From Flavobacteriales bacterium (lineage in GTDB: Bacteria; Bacteroidota; Bacteroidia; Flavobacteriales_F; PHOS-HE28), in the NCBI GenBank assembly GCA_016716605.1, contig JADJWA010000001.1:3021001-3085000 (forward strand): a stretch of 64,000 bases of DNA, written 5' to 3'. The notes under the pieces were generated by a model. The model saw only the letters and a program-made list of their open reading frames with translations, searched no databases and was not told the origin of the DNA. Numbering within the stretch: the stretch's first letter is position 1; each line of letters opens with the position of its first letter. The position numbers and the translations under genes are program-made. This document shows positions 8,541 to 16,795 of the stretch, piece after piece.

Positions 8541-8912
8541 GAGCAACGCTCGAGCGCAGGCCGAGGAATGAAGAACCCGATCGCGCGAGCGATCCGGGTG
8601 ATGCGTTGAAGCCCTCCCCTAACGGGAAAGGCCGACGGAGGAGGCCAATCCCGACCTCTTCATTGAGCAACGCTCGAGCGCAGGCCGAGGAATGAAGAAC
8701 CCGATCGCGCGAGCGATCCGGGTGATGCGTTGAAGCCCTCCCCTAACGGGAAAGGCCGACGGAGGAGGCCAATCCCGACCTCTTCATCGAGCAACGCTCG
8801 AGCGCAGGCCGAGGAATGAAGAACCCGATCGCGCGAGCGATCCGGGTGATGCGTTGAAGCCCTCCCCTAGCGGGAAAGGCCGACGGAGGAGGCCGATCCC
8901 GACATCGTAGCC
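8541..8912. repeat. Tandem array of three 124-base palindromic units
   Basis: Units begin at 8541, 8665 and 8789, an exact 124-base period. Units 1 and 2 are almost identical; unit 3 carries a few substitutions and decays after about 8905. Each unit has several inverted repeats: CGCTCGAGCG, GATCGC-gcga-GCGATC, and CCTCC...GGAGG around a CCTAACGGGAAAGG segment. TCTTCATT at each unit junction can pair with AATGAAGA about 28 bases on. A flanking 13-bp inverted repeat joins 8517-8529 to 8566-8578, and GAATGAAGAACCC recurs at 8939-8951. The period is not a multiple of three and stops occur in the frames checked, so it is not coding. It fills the 487-base gap between tRNA-Ser and the esterase gene. 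Confidence 0.9.
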
Positions 8913-8963
8913 GCGCCGCGCTGGGGTGACTACGGGCGAATGAAGAACCCCATCAGTCCACCC

Positions 8964-8971
8964 TAGCTTTG
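8964..8971 (+). promoter_or_regulatory. Candidate -7 box abutting the esterase start
   Basis: TAGCTTTG is an exact TAnnTTTG match and ends 4 bases before the GTG start at 8976. Transcription would begin at or next to the start codon, implying a leaderless mRNA. Confidence 0.45.
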
Positions 8972-8975
8972 AGCC

Positions 8976-10223
8976 GTGCGTTCCTCATTCATCCTACCCA
9001 CCCTCCTCGCCTTCACCGTTCGCGCACAGGATTGCAGCATCCCGTTCACGGAGCCGCTCTTCGGCGTGCAGGTTGACAGCAATGTCTGGTACGGCAACGC
9101 CACGCGCTATAACGGCGGCACCGACAGCCTTCGCCTCAACCTGTACAAGCCAGTGGGTGATGGCCAGACTGAGCGGCCGCTCGTGGTACTGATCCATGGC
9201 GGCGGCTTCGTCGAAGGGCACAGGAATGACTTCAATGCACTTTGCGAATCCTTCGCATCCTTCGGATATGCAGCGGCCACGATCAGCTATCGCTTGGGCT
9301 ATTACGGCAATGGCATCCTCGAAGCGCCCTATGCGTACGACCCGAACGAGTTCCGGCGTGCGGCCTACCGCGCCATGCAGGACGCCAAAGGCGCGATCCG
9401 CTTCTTGAAGGGAAGAAGCGCGCAAGACAGCACGAGCACCACCAGCGTGATCCTGCTCGGGGCCAGTGCAGGAGCCATCACCGCCATGCACGCAGCGTAT
9501 TTGGACCAAGCCACCGAGAAGCCTGCGAGCTGCGAAGCCATCGGCCAAGTGCAGCACTTCTTCAACTTCTATCCAAGGCCGGACCTCGGCGATGTGGATG
9601 GCGAGCTGAACCAGAATGGGCACAATACGAACGTGCTCGGCGTCGTGAACCTCTTCGGTGCGGTGCTCGATACCTCCTATATCGAATCGGCGCTGGACCC
9701 GGCGCTCTTCTCCTACCATCAGACCGGCGATCCGGTGGTGGGCTGCGGGCTGCAGCGGCCCTACTGGGGCTTAGGCCTTGGGCTTCCCGATCAACTCCCT
9801 TGGATCCACGGATCCTGCCATATCGACCTGCGCGTTCAACACCTTGGATTCTCTGCGGACCGCTATCAGTTCCAGCTGCACACCGGCAACGAACACACGG
9901 TGCATGACCCGGTCGGGGTGCTCGCGGAAGCCGCATCGTGGATGCGTGACCTCTTCTGCTTCCCGACATCCCTCACCGCAGTGGAACCCATCGATGCCTT
10001 CAGCATTCATCCGAATCCAGCGCATGGCCTTGCTTGGGTCACGATGCCGCTGGGAACGGCGGGGGAATTGGAGCTGATGGATCCCCTTGGCCGGTTGGTC
10101 TCACGCACCTCCCTCACTGCCCAGCTCACCGAATTGGACCTGCGCTCCTTGGCCCCTGGCACGTACTTAGTCCGATTGCGGCACCACGGCGGCGCGCGCA
10201 CGCTTCGATTGGTCTTGGATTGA
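8976..10223 (+). CDS. Secreted alpha/beta-hydrolase (carboxylesterase-like) with T9SS sorting domain
   Basis: A 415-residue exported esterase-like enzyme. A signal peptide covers residues 1-18 (ending TVRAQ). The oxyanion-hole motif HGGGF lies near residue 73 and the nucleophile elbow GASAG near residue 167. A later histidine in GNEHTVHDP (near residue 308) is a candidate for the triad. The last 80 residues (SIHPNPAHG to a closing LAPGTYLVRLRH) match a T9SS type A sorting domain, so the enzyme should reach the cell surface or medium. The likely substrate is an ester, possibly a polysaccharide or polymer side group, but this is inference. The start is GTG, with a -7 box four bases away. Confidence 0.82.
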   Translation: MRSSFILPTLLAFTVRAQDCSIPFTEPLFGVQVDSNVWYGNATRYNGGTDSLRLNLYKPVGDGQTERPLVVLIHGGGFVEGHRNDFNALCESFASFGYAAATISYRLGYYGNGILEAPYAYDPNEFRRAAYRAMQDAKGAIRFLKGRSAQDSTSTTSVILLGASAGAITAMHAAYLDQATEKPASCEAIGQVQHFFNFYPRPDLGDVDGELNQNGHNTNVLGVVNLFGAVLDTSYIESALDPALFSYHQTGDPVVGCGLQRPYWGLGLGLPDQLPWIHGSCHIDLRVQHLGFSADRYQFQLHTGNEHTVHDPVGVLAEAASWMRDLFCFPTSLTAVEPIDAFSIHPNPAHGLAWVTMPLGTAGELELMDPLGRLVSRTSLTAQLTELDLRSLAPGTYLVRLRHHGGARTLRLVLD

Positions 10224-10237
10224 GCACCGAAGCAAAA

Positions 10238-10270
10238 GGGCAGGAACTGCGGTTCGCGCAGCTCCCGCCC
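10238..10270 (-). terminator. Strong hairpin between convergent genes
   Basis: GGGC, GGA and CTGCG pair in order with GCCC, TCC and CGCAG around a GTTCG loop. On the minus strand the stem is followed by TTTTG, making it a likely intrinsic terminator for the lipoprotein gene. It may also stop transcripts of the esterase gene. Confidence 0.65.
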
Positions 10271-10281
10271 TCACGCATGCA

Positions 10282-11220
10282 TCACAATGCCATCACCATC
10301 GCCTCGAATTCGCTGAGCGTTGTCGGCGAGAAGGTGATCACCTGGTTCAGGCCCGGCGCGACCATCGCAGCGGTCACTGAACTGGAATAAGTGCCTCCGA
10401 TGTTGGATAGCGCGACGATCTTGATGTTCAATCCGACCGGCACCGTGTAATAGCTGCCCAAGCTGAACACGTTGCTGCTCGATGCCGGCATGCACGCGAT
10501 TGAGTTCTGGTCCTGGAACACCAGCCACATGAGCGTGTTCGAATCATCGTGGCCTTCGGGACAGGTCACTTGCAGGGTGGTCTGCCCACCCGTGCCCATG
10601 AACACATCGACATTCACCCAGCCCAGCGAATCATTCGGGAATCCATAGCCTGTGCTGTCCTGCCCCAGCGGAAGGGAGTTATCGAACGGATTCCAGACGA
10701 TCGTGCCATCGGATGCCAGTTCACCGCTGAAGAGCGACATGGTCGGATCCGTCCCGTTGGGCGCGGGGACATAGACCTGGCCGGCATTCCCAGTGAGCTC
10801 CAGCGGCTCACCGCTTTGGGTGGCATTCAGATAGTACTGGCCACCGCTCCGCAGCAGCGCCAATTGCCCATTGTCATTGCCCAAGGTCTGCTTATTCAAC
10901 CAGAGCATCTGCCCGAGGGTCAAGGCCTCTACCAGTTCCACTTGCACCAGGCCTGATACCGCGCTGCCGGACATGGTCCGGAAGGCATTCGGCGCGAAAT
11001 AGATGCCGGTACCCGACGCACCGTTGACATATCCGCCGGCCGATGCCGAAACGGTGAATGTCTGTTTGGCGTCATCCACATGGCCATGAAAGAGCGCCCT
11101 CATCGCATTCACCGCAGGGACAACCGGCGTTGGCGACGGTGCGCCGGGCTCATCCTTCTTACAGCCAGCCAGGGCGATTGCGGCCACGAAAAGGGCCGTT
11201 TTGAATTCTTGCGTTCTCAT
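10282..11220 (-). CDS. Lipoprotein of unknown function
   Basis: A 312-residue predicted lipoprotein. The N-terminal signal ends in the lipobox LAGC near residue 20, followed by a KKDEPGAPSPTPV linker. The rest is a beta-rich, glycine- and serine-rich domain with segments such as GYVNGASGTGIYFAPNAFRT and VNVDVFMGTGGQTTLQV. I do not recognise a family. The start at ATG 11220 is preferred over an upstream ATG at 11247 because it puts the lipobox at normal distance. It is anchored either to the inner or outer membrane. It stands alone, convergent with the esterase and followed by a terminator hairpin. Confidence 0.75.
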   Translation of the reverse strand: MRTQEFKTALFVAAIALAGCKKDEPGAPSPTPVVPAVNAMRALFHGHVDDAKQTFTVSASAGGYVNGASGTGIYFAPNAFRTMSGSAVSGLVQVELVEALTLGQMLWLNKQTLGNDNGQLALLRSGGQYYLNATQSGEPLELTGNAGQVYVPAPNGTDPTMSLFSGELASDGTIVWNPFDNSLPLGQDSTGYGFPNDSLGWVNVDVFMGTGGQTTLQVTCPEGHDDSNTLMWLVFQDQNSIACMPASSSNVFSLGSYYTVPVGLNIKIVALSNIGGTYSSSVTAAMVAPGLNQVITFSPTTLSEFEAMVMAL

Positions 11221-11321
11221 CGTGGTTGTGTTTGATGGAAGGATCACTCCCTTCGTTCATACTACACGATCAGCGCAGCCGCTCGGTTGGGTGGCCCTGG
11301 GGTTTCAGAAGGGATCCGGAA

Positions 11322-12776
11322 TCAGGCCTTGCTGTTCGGACGCGCGCAGAGAGCCAGTCCCGCGAAGGTGATCGCTCCATTCACCAGCAGCAGTTCGAAG
11401 CCGAAGGTGTAGCCACCGAAGAGTTCCTTGCTGTACAGGTCGAGCAGGTATGAGATCACCGGTGATAGCACGGCCACCAGCGGCACCCATCGGTCGCTCA
11501 CGGCGACGCGCGTCATCATCCCGAATGCGAAGAGGCCGAGCAGCGGCCCGTAGGTGTAGCCCGCCACCTTGAACACGGTCTTGATCACGCTATCGTCGTT
11601 GAGCAATTTGAACAGCAGGATCTGCGCTACCATCACCACGCTCATGAGCAGATGGACTTTGCGGCGGATGGCCAGCCGCCGACCCTCCGGCCGCTTGTCG
11701 ATCTCCAGCACATCCACGCAAACGCTGGTGGTGAGGGCCGTGAGCGCGCTGTCGGCACTGGAGTAGGCCGCTGCGATCAGGCCCAGGATGAAGAGCAGGC
11801 CCACCGCGATGGGCAGGGTGCCGCCCGCGGCGATCAGGGGATAGAGCTGGTCGGCCTTCGCCGGGAGCGCGATGCCGAAACGATCGGCGTACAGGTAGAG
11901 CAAGGCCCCAAGTGAGAGGAAGACCAGGTTGACCAACACCAGCACCAGGCTGAAGGAGACCATGTTCTTCTGCGCTTCACCGATGCTGCGACAGCTCAGG
12001 TTCTTCTGCATCATGTCCTGGTCGAGGCCCGTCATGGCGATGGCGATGAACATGCCGCCGAGGAATTGCTTCCAGAAGTAGGTGCCTGGCCTGGGGTCAT
12101 CGAAGAAGAAGACGCGGCTCAGTTCGCTGGACTTCACCTGGGCCAGGGTCTCGCCGATGCTCCAGCCCATCCGGTCGCCGATGAGCACCACGGTGAGGCC
12201 TACCGCCAGGAGCATGAAGAGCGTCTGCAGCGTGTCCGTCCAGATGATGGTGCGCATGCCGCCCTTGTGCGTGTAAAGCCAGATGAGCGCGATGGTGAGC
12301 ACCACGGTTGTCATGAAGTTCACATCGAGCGCATCGAACACGAGGTATTGCAGCACCACGGCCACCAGGTAGAGCCGTGCCGCAGATCCCAAGCTGCGGC
12401 TCAGCAGGAAGAACCAGGCGCCGGTGAGATAGCTGCTGCGCCCGAAGCGTTGGCCCAGGTACCCATAGATGCTGGTGAGCTGCAACCGGTAGTAGAGCGG
12501 CATCAGCACGAAGGCGATCACCGCGTAGCCCGGCAGGTAACCGAGCACCATCTGCAGGTAGCTGAACTGGTCCTTGCCCACCATGCCCGGCACGCTGATG
12601 AAGGTGACGCCGCTGAGCGAGGCGCCGATCATGCCAAAGGCCACGATGTACCATGGACTCTTGCGCTCGCCCAGGAAGAAGGCGCTATTGCCTGCGCCCC
12701 GCGAGGTGATCACGGAGATGGCGTAGAGCAAGGCGAAGTAGGCCGAGATGACCATCAGGACGAGCGCGGGCGACAT
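11322..12776 (-). CDS. Sodium:solute symporter family transporter
   Basis: A 484-residue inner-membrane protein with about 13 hydrophobic segments spread over its whole length, the size and pattern of the SSS family. Family features near the N-terminus include the first helix LVLMVISAYFALLYAISV, then GAGNSAFFLGERKSPWYIVAFGMIGASLSGVTF (split unwound helix and sodium site region). GLDQDMMQKNLSCRS near residue 255 is also characteristic. These transporters import sugars, amino acids, proline, sialic acid or similar solutes with sodium; the substrate cannot be deduced. The gene is divergent from the bestrophin gene. Confidence 0.88.
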   Translation of the reverse strand: MSPALVLMVISAYFALLYAISVITSRGAGNSAFFLGERKSPWYIVAFGMIGASLSGVTFISVPGMVGKDQFSYLQMVLGYLPGYAVIAFVLMPLYYRLQLTSIYGYLGQRFGRSSYLTGAWFFLLSRSLGSAARLYLVAVVLQYLVFDALDVNFMTTVVLTIALIWLYTHKGGMRTIIWTDTLQTLFMLLAVGLTVVLIGDRMGWSIGETLAQVKSSELSRVFFFDDPRPGTYFWKQFLGGMFIAIAMTGLDQDMMQKNLSCRSIGEAQKNMVSFSLVLVLVNLVFLSLGALLYLYADRFGIALPAKADQLYPLIAAGGTLPIAVGLLFILGLIAAAYSSADSALTALTTSVCVDVLEIDKRPEGRRLAIRRKVHLLMSVVMVAQILLFKLLNDDSVIKTVFKVAGYTYGPLLGLFAFGMMTRVAVSDRWVPLVAVLSPVISYLLDLYSKELFGGYTFGFELLLVNGAITFAGLALCARPNSKA

Positions 12777-12942
12777 GGCACGAATGAAGCGCAGCGGGAG
12801 AGCGCCAGGAGGATCCGATCAGCCGAGTTCTCAAGCAACGGCTGTCAACCAAGAGCCGCATTGAACAGAATCCGCTTCATCTTGTGTCACCGAACACACG
12901 GCCACGCTCGCTAGTTTCACACCCAGTGAATCCATTCCTCCG

Positions 12943-13878
12943 ATGATCACCCGCTCCCAGCTGCACCTCCCCACATCGCTCCGTTACTCCTGGCGCAGCA
13001 TGGTCTTCAGCGCGGCCAGTTCCTCGTTGGCCTATGGGCTGATCCACTTCCCCAACGCGCCCTGGGTGGAGGTGCCGATCACCGTGGTGGCCATTCTGGG
13101 CACTGCGCTCGCCATCATCCTGGGCTTCAAGAATTCCTCAGCTTATGACCGCTGGTGGGAAGCGCGCAAGATCTGGGGCGGCGTAGTGAACGAGAGCCGC
13201 ACGCTCACGCGGCAAGTGCTCCACCTGGTGGATCCAGAGCACGCCAGCCCGGAGATCAAGGGAACCGTAACCGGCTTGGTGCGCATGCAACTGGCCTGGG
13301 TGAACGCGCTTCGCCTTCAGCTCCGACGGATCACGGATCCCTCAGCGTGGCAGCAAGGGGTTGAAGCGCACTTGAGCCCCGAGGAATACAGCGCGATCCA
13401 AGGAAGGAGCAACAAGGTGACGCACCTGAGCCTCCGGATCGCCGCCGTGCTCAAGCGCCTGCATGGCACTGAGGTCATCGATGGCTTCTTCTACACGCAG
13501 CTGGACAACACCCTGAGCCGCCTCACCGACCTGCAAGGCATGGCCGAGCGCATCCGCTCCACGCCACTGCCCCGCCCCTATGACTATTACACCAAGGCGT
13601 TTCTCAACCTCTTCATCCTCTTCTTTCCCTTCGGCGTGATCCACACTTTCATCGACGCCGGCCATGCCTGGCTGGTGATCCCGGTGACCGTGATCGTGGG
13701 CTGGATCTTCTTCCAACTCTACATCTTCGGCAAGGTGATGAGCAACCCCTTCGAGAACTGGCAGACCGATGTGGCGCTTGACGCCATCTGCACCACCATC
13801 GCTATCGACCTGAAGGAGGCGCTGGGCGATACGGACATCCCGAAACCGCTGGAGCCGGTGGACGGTGTGCTGATGTGA
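12943..13878 (+). CDS. Bestrophin family anion channel
   Basis: A 311-residue bacterial bestrophin (UPF0187), an inner-membrane pentameric chloride/anion channel family. The N-terminal signature LGFKNSSAYDRWWEARK near residues 62-78 is highly typical. Further hydrophobic segments lie near residues 25-60 and 215-260 (FLNLFILFFPFGVIHTF, then VIPVTVIVGWIFFQLY). The C-terminal SNPFENWQTDVALDAICTTI segment is the usual family end. In other bacteria relatives are implicated in anion or membrane-potential balance; no role is shown here. Its stop overlaps the 5' side of the longer open frame of the next gene, but the real start of that gene is further in. Confidence 0.9.
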   Translation: MITRSQLHLPTSLRYSWRSMVFSAASSSLAYGLIHFPNAPWVEVPITVVAILGTALAIILGFKNSSAYDRWWEARKIWGGVVNESRTLTRQVLHLVDPEHASPEIKGTVTGLVRMQLAWVNALRLQLRRITDPSAWQQGVEAHLSPEEYSAIQGRSNKVTHLSLRIAAVLKRLHGTEVIDGFFYTQLDNTLSRLTDLQGMAERIRSTPLPRPYDYYTKAFLNLFILFFPFGVIHTFIDAGHAWLVIPVTVIVGWIFFQLYIFGKVMSNPFENWQTDVALDAICTTIAIDLKEALGDTDIPKPLEPVDGVLM

Positions 13879-14054
13879 TCAGGACCTGGCATTCCTGCTC
13901 CGCGTGGCAGCCATCGATCGATGCCCATATGGCATGGATGCGCTTCCTGCTGCGGACCGCGCCGGGCTCATCCCAAGAACACCCACATGCGATCGTGGAA
14001 TACGCAGGAACTGAAAGTGACCGTTCATCATTCGCGCTTCATTCCTTCGATGCC

Positions 14055-14357
14055 GTGAAAAAGCACCTGGAACGCATCCCCTTCCGCCTGCGCAACCGGT
14101 ACAGCGGGGTGGCCGCACTGATGCTTGCGTGGGTCACGCTCTTCGCGGACAACGACATCTGGACCCTTTGGAAGAACCACCGCTTATTGGGCGAGATGCG
14201 CAGCCAGCGTGAATGGTACGACCGAGAGATCGCCAGCACCAAGGCGCAACTCGAGGAGATCGCCAATGACCAGGAGCTGCTGGAGAAATTCGCCCGGGAG
14301 CGCTACCTGATGAAGCGCGACAACGAGGACATTTTCGTTCTGGTGGCGGAGCAGTGA
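14055..14357 (+). CDS. Septum formation initiator (DivIC/FtsB-like)
   Basis: A 100-residue single-pass membrane protein of the divisome. After a short basic cytoplasmic end (KKHLERIPFRLRNRY) there is one membrane segment (GVAALMLAWVTLFA), then a coiled coil (LLGEMRSQREWYDREIAS onward) and the conserved KFARERYLMKRDNEDIFV end found in Bacteroidota homologues. It should link early and late division proteins in the periplasm. The frame is open upstream to 13875, but the GTG at 14055 gives the family's usual length and a normal N-terminus, whereas the upstream part has no recognisable features. It converges with the SGNH-like gene, whose stop lies 8 bases away. Confidence 0.82.
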   Translation: MKKHLERIPFRLRNRYSGVAALMLAWVTLFADNDIWTLWKNHRLLGEMRSQREWYDREIASTKAQLEEIANDQELLEKFARERYLMKRDNEDIFVLVAEQ

Positions 14358-14365
14358 ATCCGCGC

Positions 14366-15331
14366 TCACTCGGCGGCGCAGCACCTACCCGGAAACGCCG
14401 CGCACAGATCCTCGATGAGTCGATCGGTTCGCAGATCGCGGCCCCGCCCGCGCAGATGGTACCAGCTGTCGTAGAAGAGCGAATCAGCGAAAGCGTACCG
14501 GTCGGGGTCACCGATCACCGTGAGGCCGTGGGCGAGCAGTTCCGTCTTCAATCGATGGTTCACCACGGGGTTGTAGATCGTATCGGCCATGCTGGCGAAT
14601 CCGAAGACCACCTCGGCCCCTTGTTCGCGCGCGCGAAGCACCAGGTCATCAGCCATGCGCCAGAATGCGGGCGCGACGACCAGCGTATCGTGCACGTCGA
14701 GCTGAGGATCGGGCCGTCTGATCTGAGGGGCACGCAGGTGATTCACCACATCGCCATTGGGAAGGAATTGGCGGTCGTTGAAGCCGGGCGGCCCACCGTG
14801 CAGCAGCCGGTGCTCCCAATCATCGCGCAGGGTTTGTAGGTGGAGTGCGGCCAGGCTTGCGATCAATCGCGGGCGCTGGCGCCAAGGCACCAGAGCCAGC
14901 GCCTCAGGCCGATAGTCAACCACCGTGGCCAGCGCATCGGGCGCCGGATCGGGCAATTGGTACGTGCCGCGTTCCACGCACACGATGAGCAGGTCCCCTT
15001 CTCCGACTGCGGCCAACACCTCATCGGCAATGAAACGGAAGCCAAGCAGTGCGGTGAGGCCCATGTTGGCCACAGGCATGCACAGCGCACGGCCGAGCCG
15101 TTCACTATCGACGCCGTACGCCAGGTTGCTGCCGCCCACCAGCACGGCCTTGGGCGATCCGATGGCACGCAACCGGTCGTTCTTCAGGACGGTGCTGCTC
15201 ATGAAATCCGAAGGAGCGGCAGGCGGCCCCCAGTGCATCACGGACTTCACCAAAGCACCCACCACCGCTGCGAACAGTAATGCGCGCAAGGCGAAGCGCC
15301 GGGCGTCAGAAGCGGAAGTAGATGAATGCAT
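14366..15331 (-). CDS. SGNH-like partner of MBOAT O-acyltransferase
   Basis: A 321-residue protein with one N-terminal membrane anchor (RFALRALLFAAVVGALVKS) and a periplasmic SGNH-like domain. The AVLVGGSNLAYGVDS block near residue 60 is the position of the SGNH nucleophile (GGSN). A later GDPDRYAFADSLFYDSWYHL segment holds the expected Asp/His region. Such proteins (AlgX/AlgJ or DltD-like) complete acyl transfer to a polymer outside the cell after an MBOAT carries the acyl group across the membrane. The start ATG overlaps the end of the MBOAT gene by 26 bases, a strong sign of a shared function. The longer frame start at 15439 is inside the MBOAT gene and was rejected. Confidence 0.72.
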   Translation of the reverse strand: MHSSTSASDARRFALRALLFAAVVGALVKSVMHWGPPAAPSDFMSSTVLKNDRLRAIGSPKAVLVGGSNLAYGVDSERLGRALCMPVANMGLTALLGFRFIADEVLAAVGEGDLLIVCVERGTYQLPDPAPDALATVVDYRPEALALVPWRQRPRLIASLAALHLQTLRDDWEHRLLHGGPPGFNDRQFLPNGDVVNHLRAPQIRRPDPQLDVHDTLVVAPAFWRMADDLVLRAREQGAEVVFGFASMADTIYNPVVNHRLKTELLAHGLTVIGDPDRYAFADSLFYDSWYHLRGRGRDLRTDRLIEDLCAAFPGRCCAAE

Positions 15332-16727
15332 GATCCGTGAACAGCTGCACGCGCAGCCCGATGACGATGATGAGGAAGAGGTAAATGGCCCAGCGCAGCG
15401 AACGGGAGCCGCTGAGGTGCACCAGTGCGTGGTGATCACGGCGCGACCGCCATTCGGCGCCGAGCATCAGCATGACCGGCCACCACACGCCCCACTGCAG
15501 CCAGTCGATGAGCTCGTGCCGGCGAAGGCCGATATTGGCGCCCATATGGTAAAGATGCGAGGCTGCGGCCTCGAGCGTTGGGGCGCGGAACAGGACCCAT
15601 GACACCAGCACCGCCAGGAACACCATCGTGATCCGAGGCAGATCGTGCCAGCCCGGCTCGGACCGGATCCGCTCCCGTCGCACCGCCAGGACCTCTGGCG
15701 TATAATAAGCGCCATGCAGCAGGCCCCAGCCGATGAAGGTCCAATTGGCGCCATGCCAGAGGCCACTCACGCCGAAGGTGATCAGGATATTCTTCAGCCT
15801 TCCCGCTTTGGAGCGAGCGCCGCCCAAGGGGAGGTACACGTAATCGCGCAACCAACCGCTGAGGGTGATGTGCCAACGGCGCCAGAATTCGCCAATGCTC
15901 CGGCTGAAGTAGGGGTAGTTGAAATTGCGGCTCAACCGGAAGCCGAACAGCCGCGCGCAGCCGATCGCGATGTCGCTGTAACCGCTGAAATCGCCGTAGA
16001 TCTGGAAGGCGAAGCAGAGCGCCCCGAAGAAGAGCGTGATCCCGCTGGTGGCGCTCGCATCCATTCCGAATACGGCATCGGCCATCACGCCCAGCGGATC
16101 GGCCACGGCCATTTTCTTGAAGAATCCCCAGAGCATCTGGCGGAGTCCATCGGTGGCCATGGCCTGGTCGAAGCGGCGTGGCTGCTCGAATTGCGGGAGC
16201 AGGTCGCGCGCCCGCTCGATGGGGCCCGCCACGAGCTGCGGGAAAAAGGCCACGAAGGCACCGAACGCGATGGGGTCGCGCGTGGGCGTGAAATGGCCCC
16301 GGTAGATATCGATGGTGTAGCTGAGCGTCTGGAAGGTGTAGAAGCTGATGCCAACGGGCAGCGCGATCCGCAGTACCGGCAGGTGCGGTTCCATGCCGAA
16401 GGTCCGGAGCAGATCGGCCGCGCTCTCCACGAAGAAGCCGAGGTACTTGAAGGTGCAGAGCAGGCCGATGTTGACGCCGATGCTGAGCCAGAGCCATCGC
16501 TTCCGATGCCTTTCCTCCCTGCTCGCATGGATCCGCGCTCCGATGAAGTAGTCCGCGCCCGTGCTGAGCCAGAGCAGGCCCAGGAAACGCCAATCCCACC
16601 AGGCATAGAATGCCCAGCTCGCGAGCAGGAGGAAAGCATTCTGCGCCCGCCGACCCCGGAACACCCACCAGTACAACGCGAACACCGAAGGCAGGAAAAA
16701 GGCGAACGCGATGGAGTTGAAGAGCAT
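15306..16727 (-). CDS. MBOAT family O-acyltransferase (AlgI-like)
   Basis: A 473-residue polytopic membrane protein of the MBOAT family that moves acyl (usually acetyl) groups to extracellular polymers. It begins LFNSIAFAFFLPSVFALYW as AlgI-like proteins do. Key blocks are GISFYTFQTLSYTIDIYRG near residue 145, the FPQLVAGPIERA motif near residue 190, SIGEFWRRWHITLSGWLRDY near residue 295 and SGLWHGANWTFIGWG, whose histidine (near 335) is the expected catalytic residue. The downstream overlapping SGNH-like gene is its likely partner. The modified polymer is not identified by neighbours; a porin-like gene lies 68 bases upstream. Confidence 0.9.
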   Translation of the reverse strand: MLFNSIAFAFFLPSVFALYWWVFRGRRAQNAFLLLASWAFYAWWDWRFLGLLWLSTGADYFIGARIHASREERHRKRWLWLSIGVNIGLLCTFKYLGFFVESAADLLRTFGMEPHLPVLRIALPVGISFYTFQTLSYTIDIYRGHFTPTRDPIAFGAFVAFFPQLVAGPIERARDLLPQFEQPRRFDQAMATDGLRQMLWGFFKKMAVADPLGVMADAVFGMDASATSGITLFFGALCFAFQIYGDFSGYSDIAIGCARLFGFRLSRNFNYPYFSRSIGEFWRRWHITLSGWLRDYVYLPLGGARSKAGRLKNILITFGVSGLWHGANWTFIGWGLLHGAYYTPEVLAVRRERIRSEPGWHDLPRITMVFLAVLVSWVLFRAPTLEAAASHLYHMGANIGLRRHELIDWLQWGVWWPVMLMLGAEWRSRRDHHALVHLSGSRSLRWAIYLFLIIVIGLRVQLFTDHAFIYFRF

Positions 16728-16795
16728 GGCCGCTGCGAAGAAAGGCGGTTGCGACGCTGCGTCCGTTCAGCGGTGCGCGATGGCCTGCTTGAGCC

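Noticed and set aside
8368..8571. 67-codon frame across tRNA-Ser
   Set aside because: It is the tRNA and the first repeat read as protein.
8541..8912. CRISPR array
   Set aside because: The units are 124 bases with no variable spacers; this is a plain tandem repeat and no cas genes are near.
13875..14054. 60-residue N-terminal extension of the DivIC-like protein
   Set aside because: Unlike the family, and the GTG at 14055 restores the usual 100-residue length.
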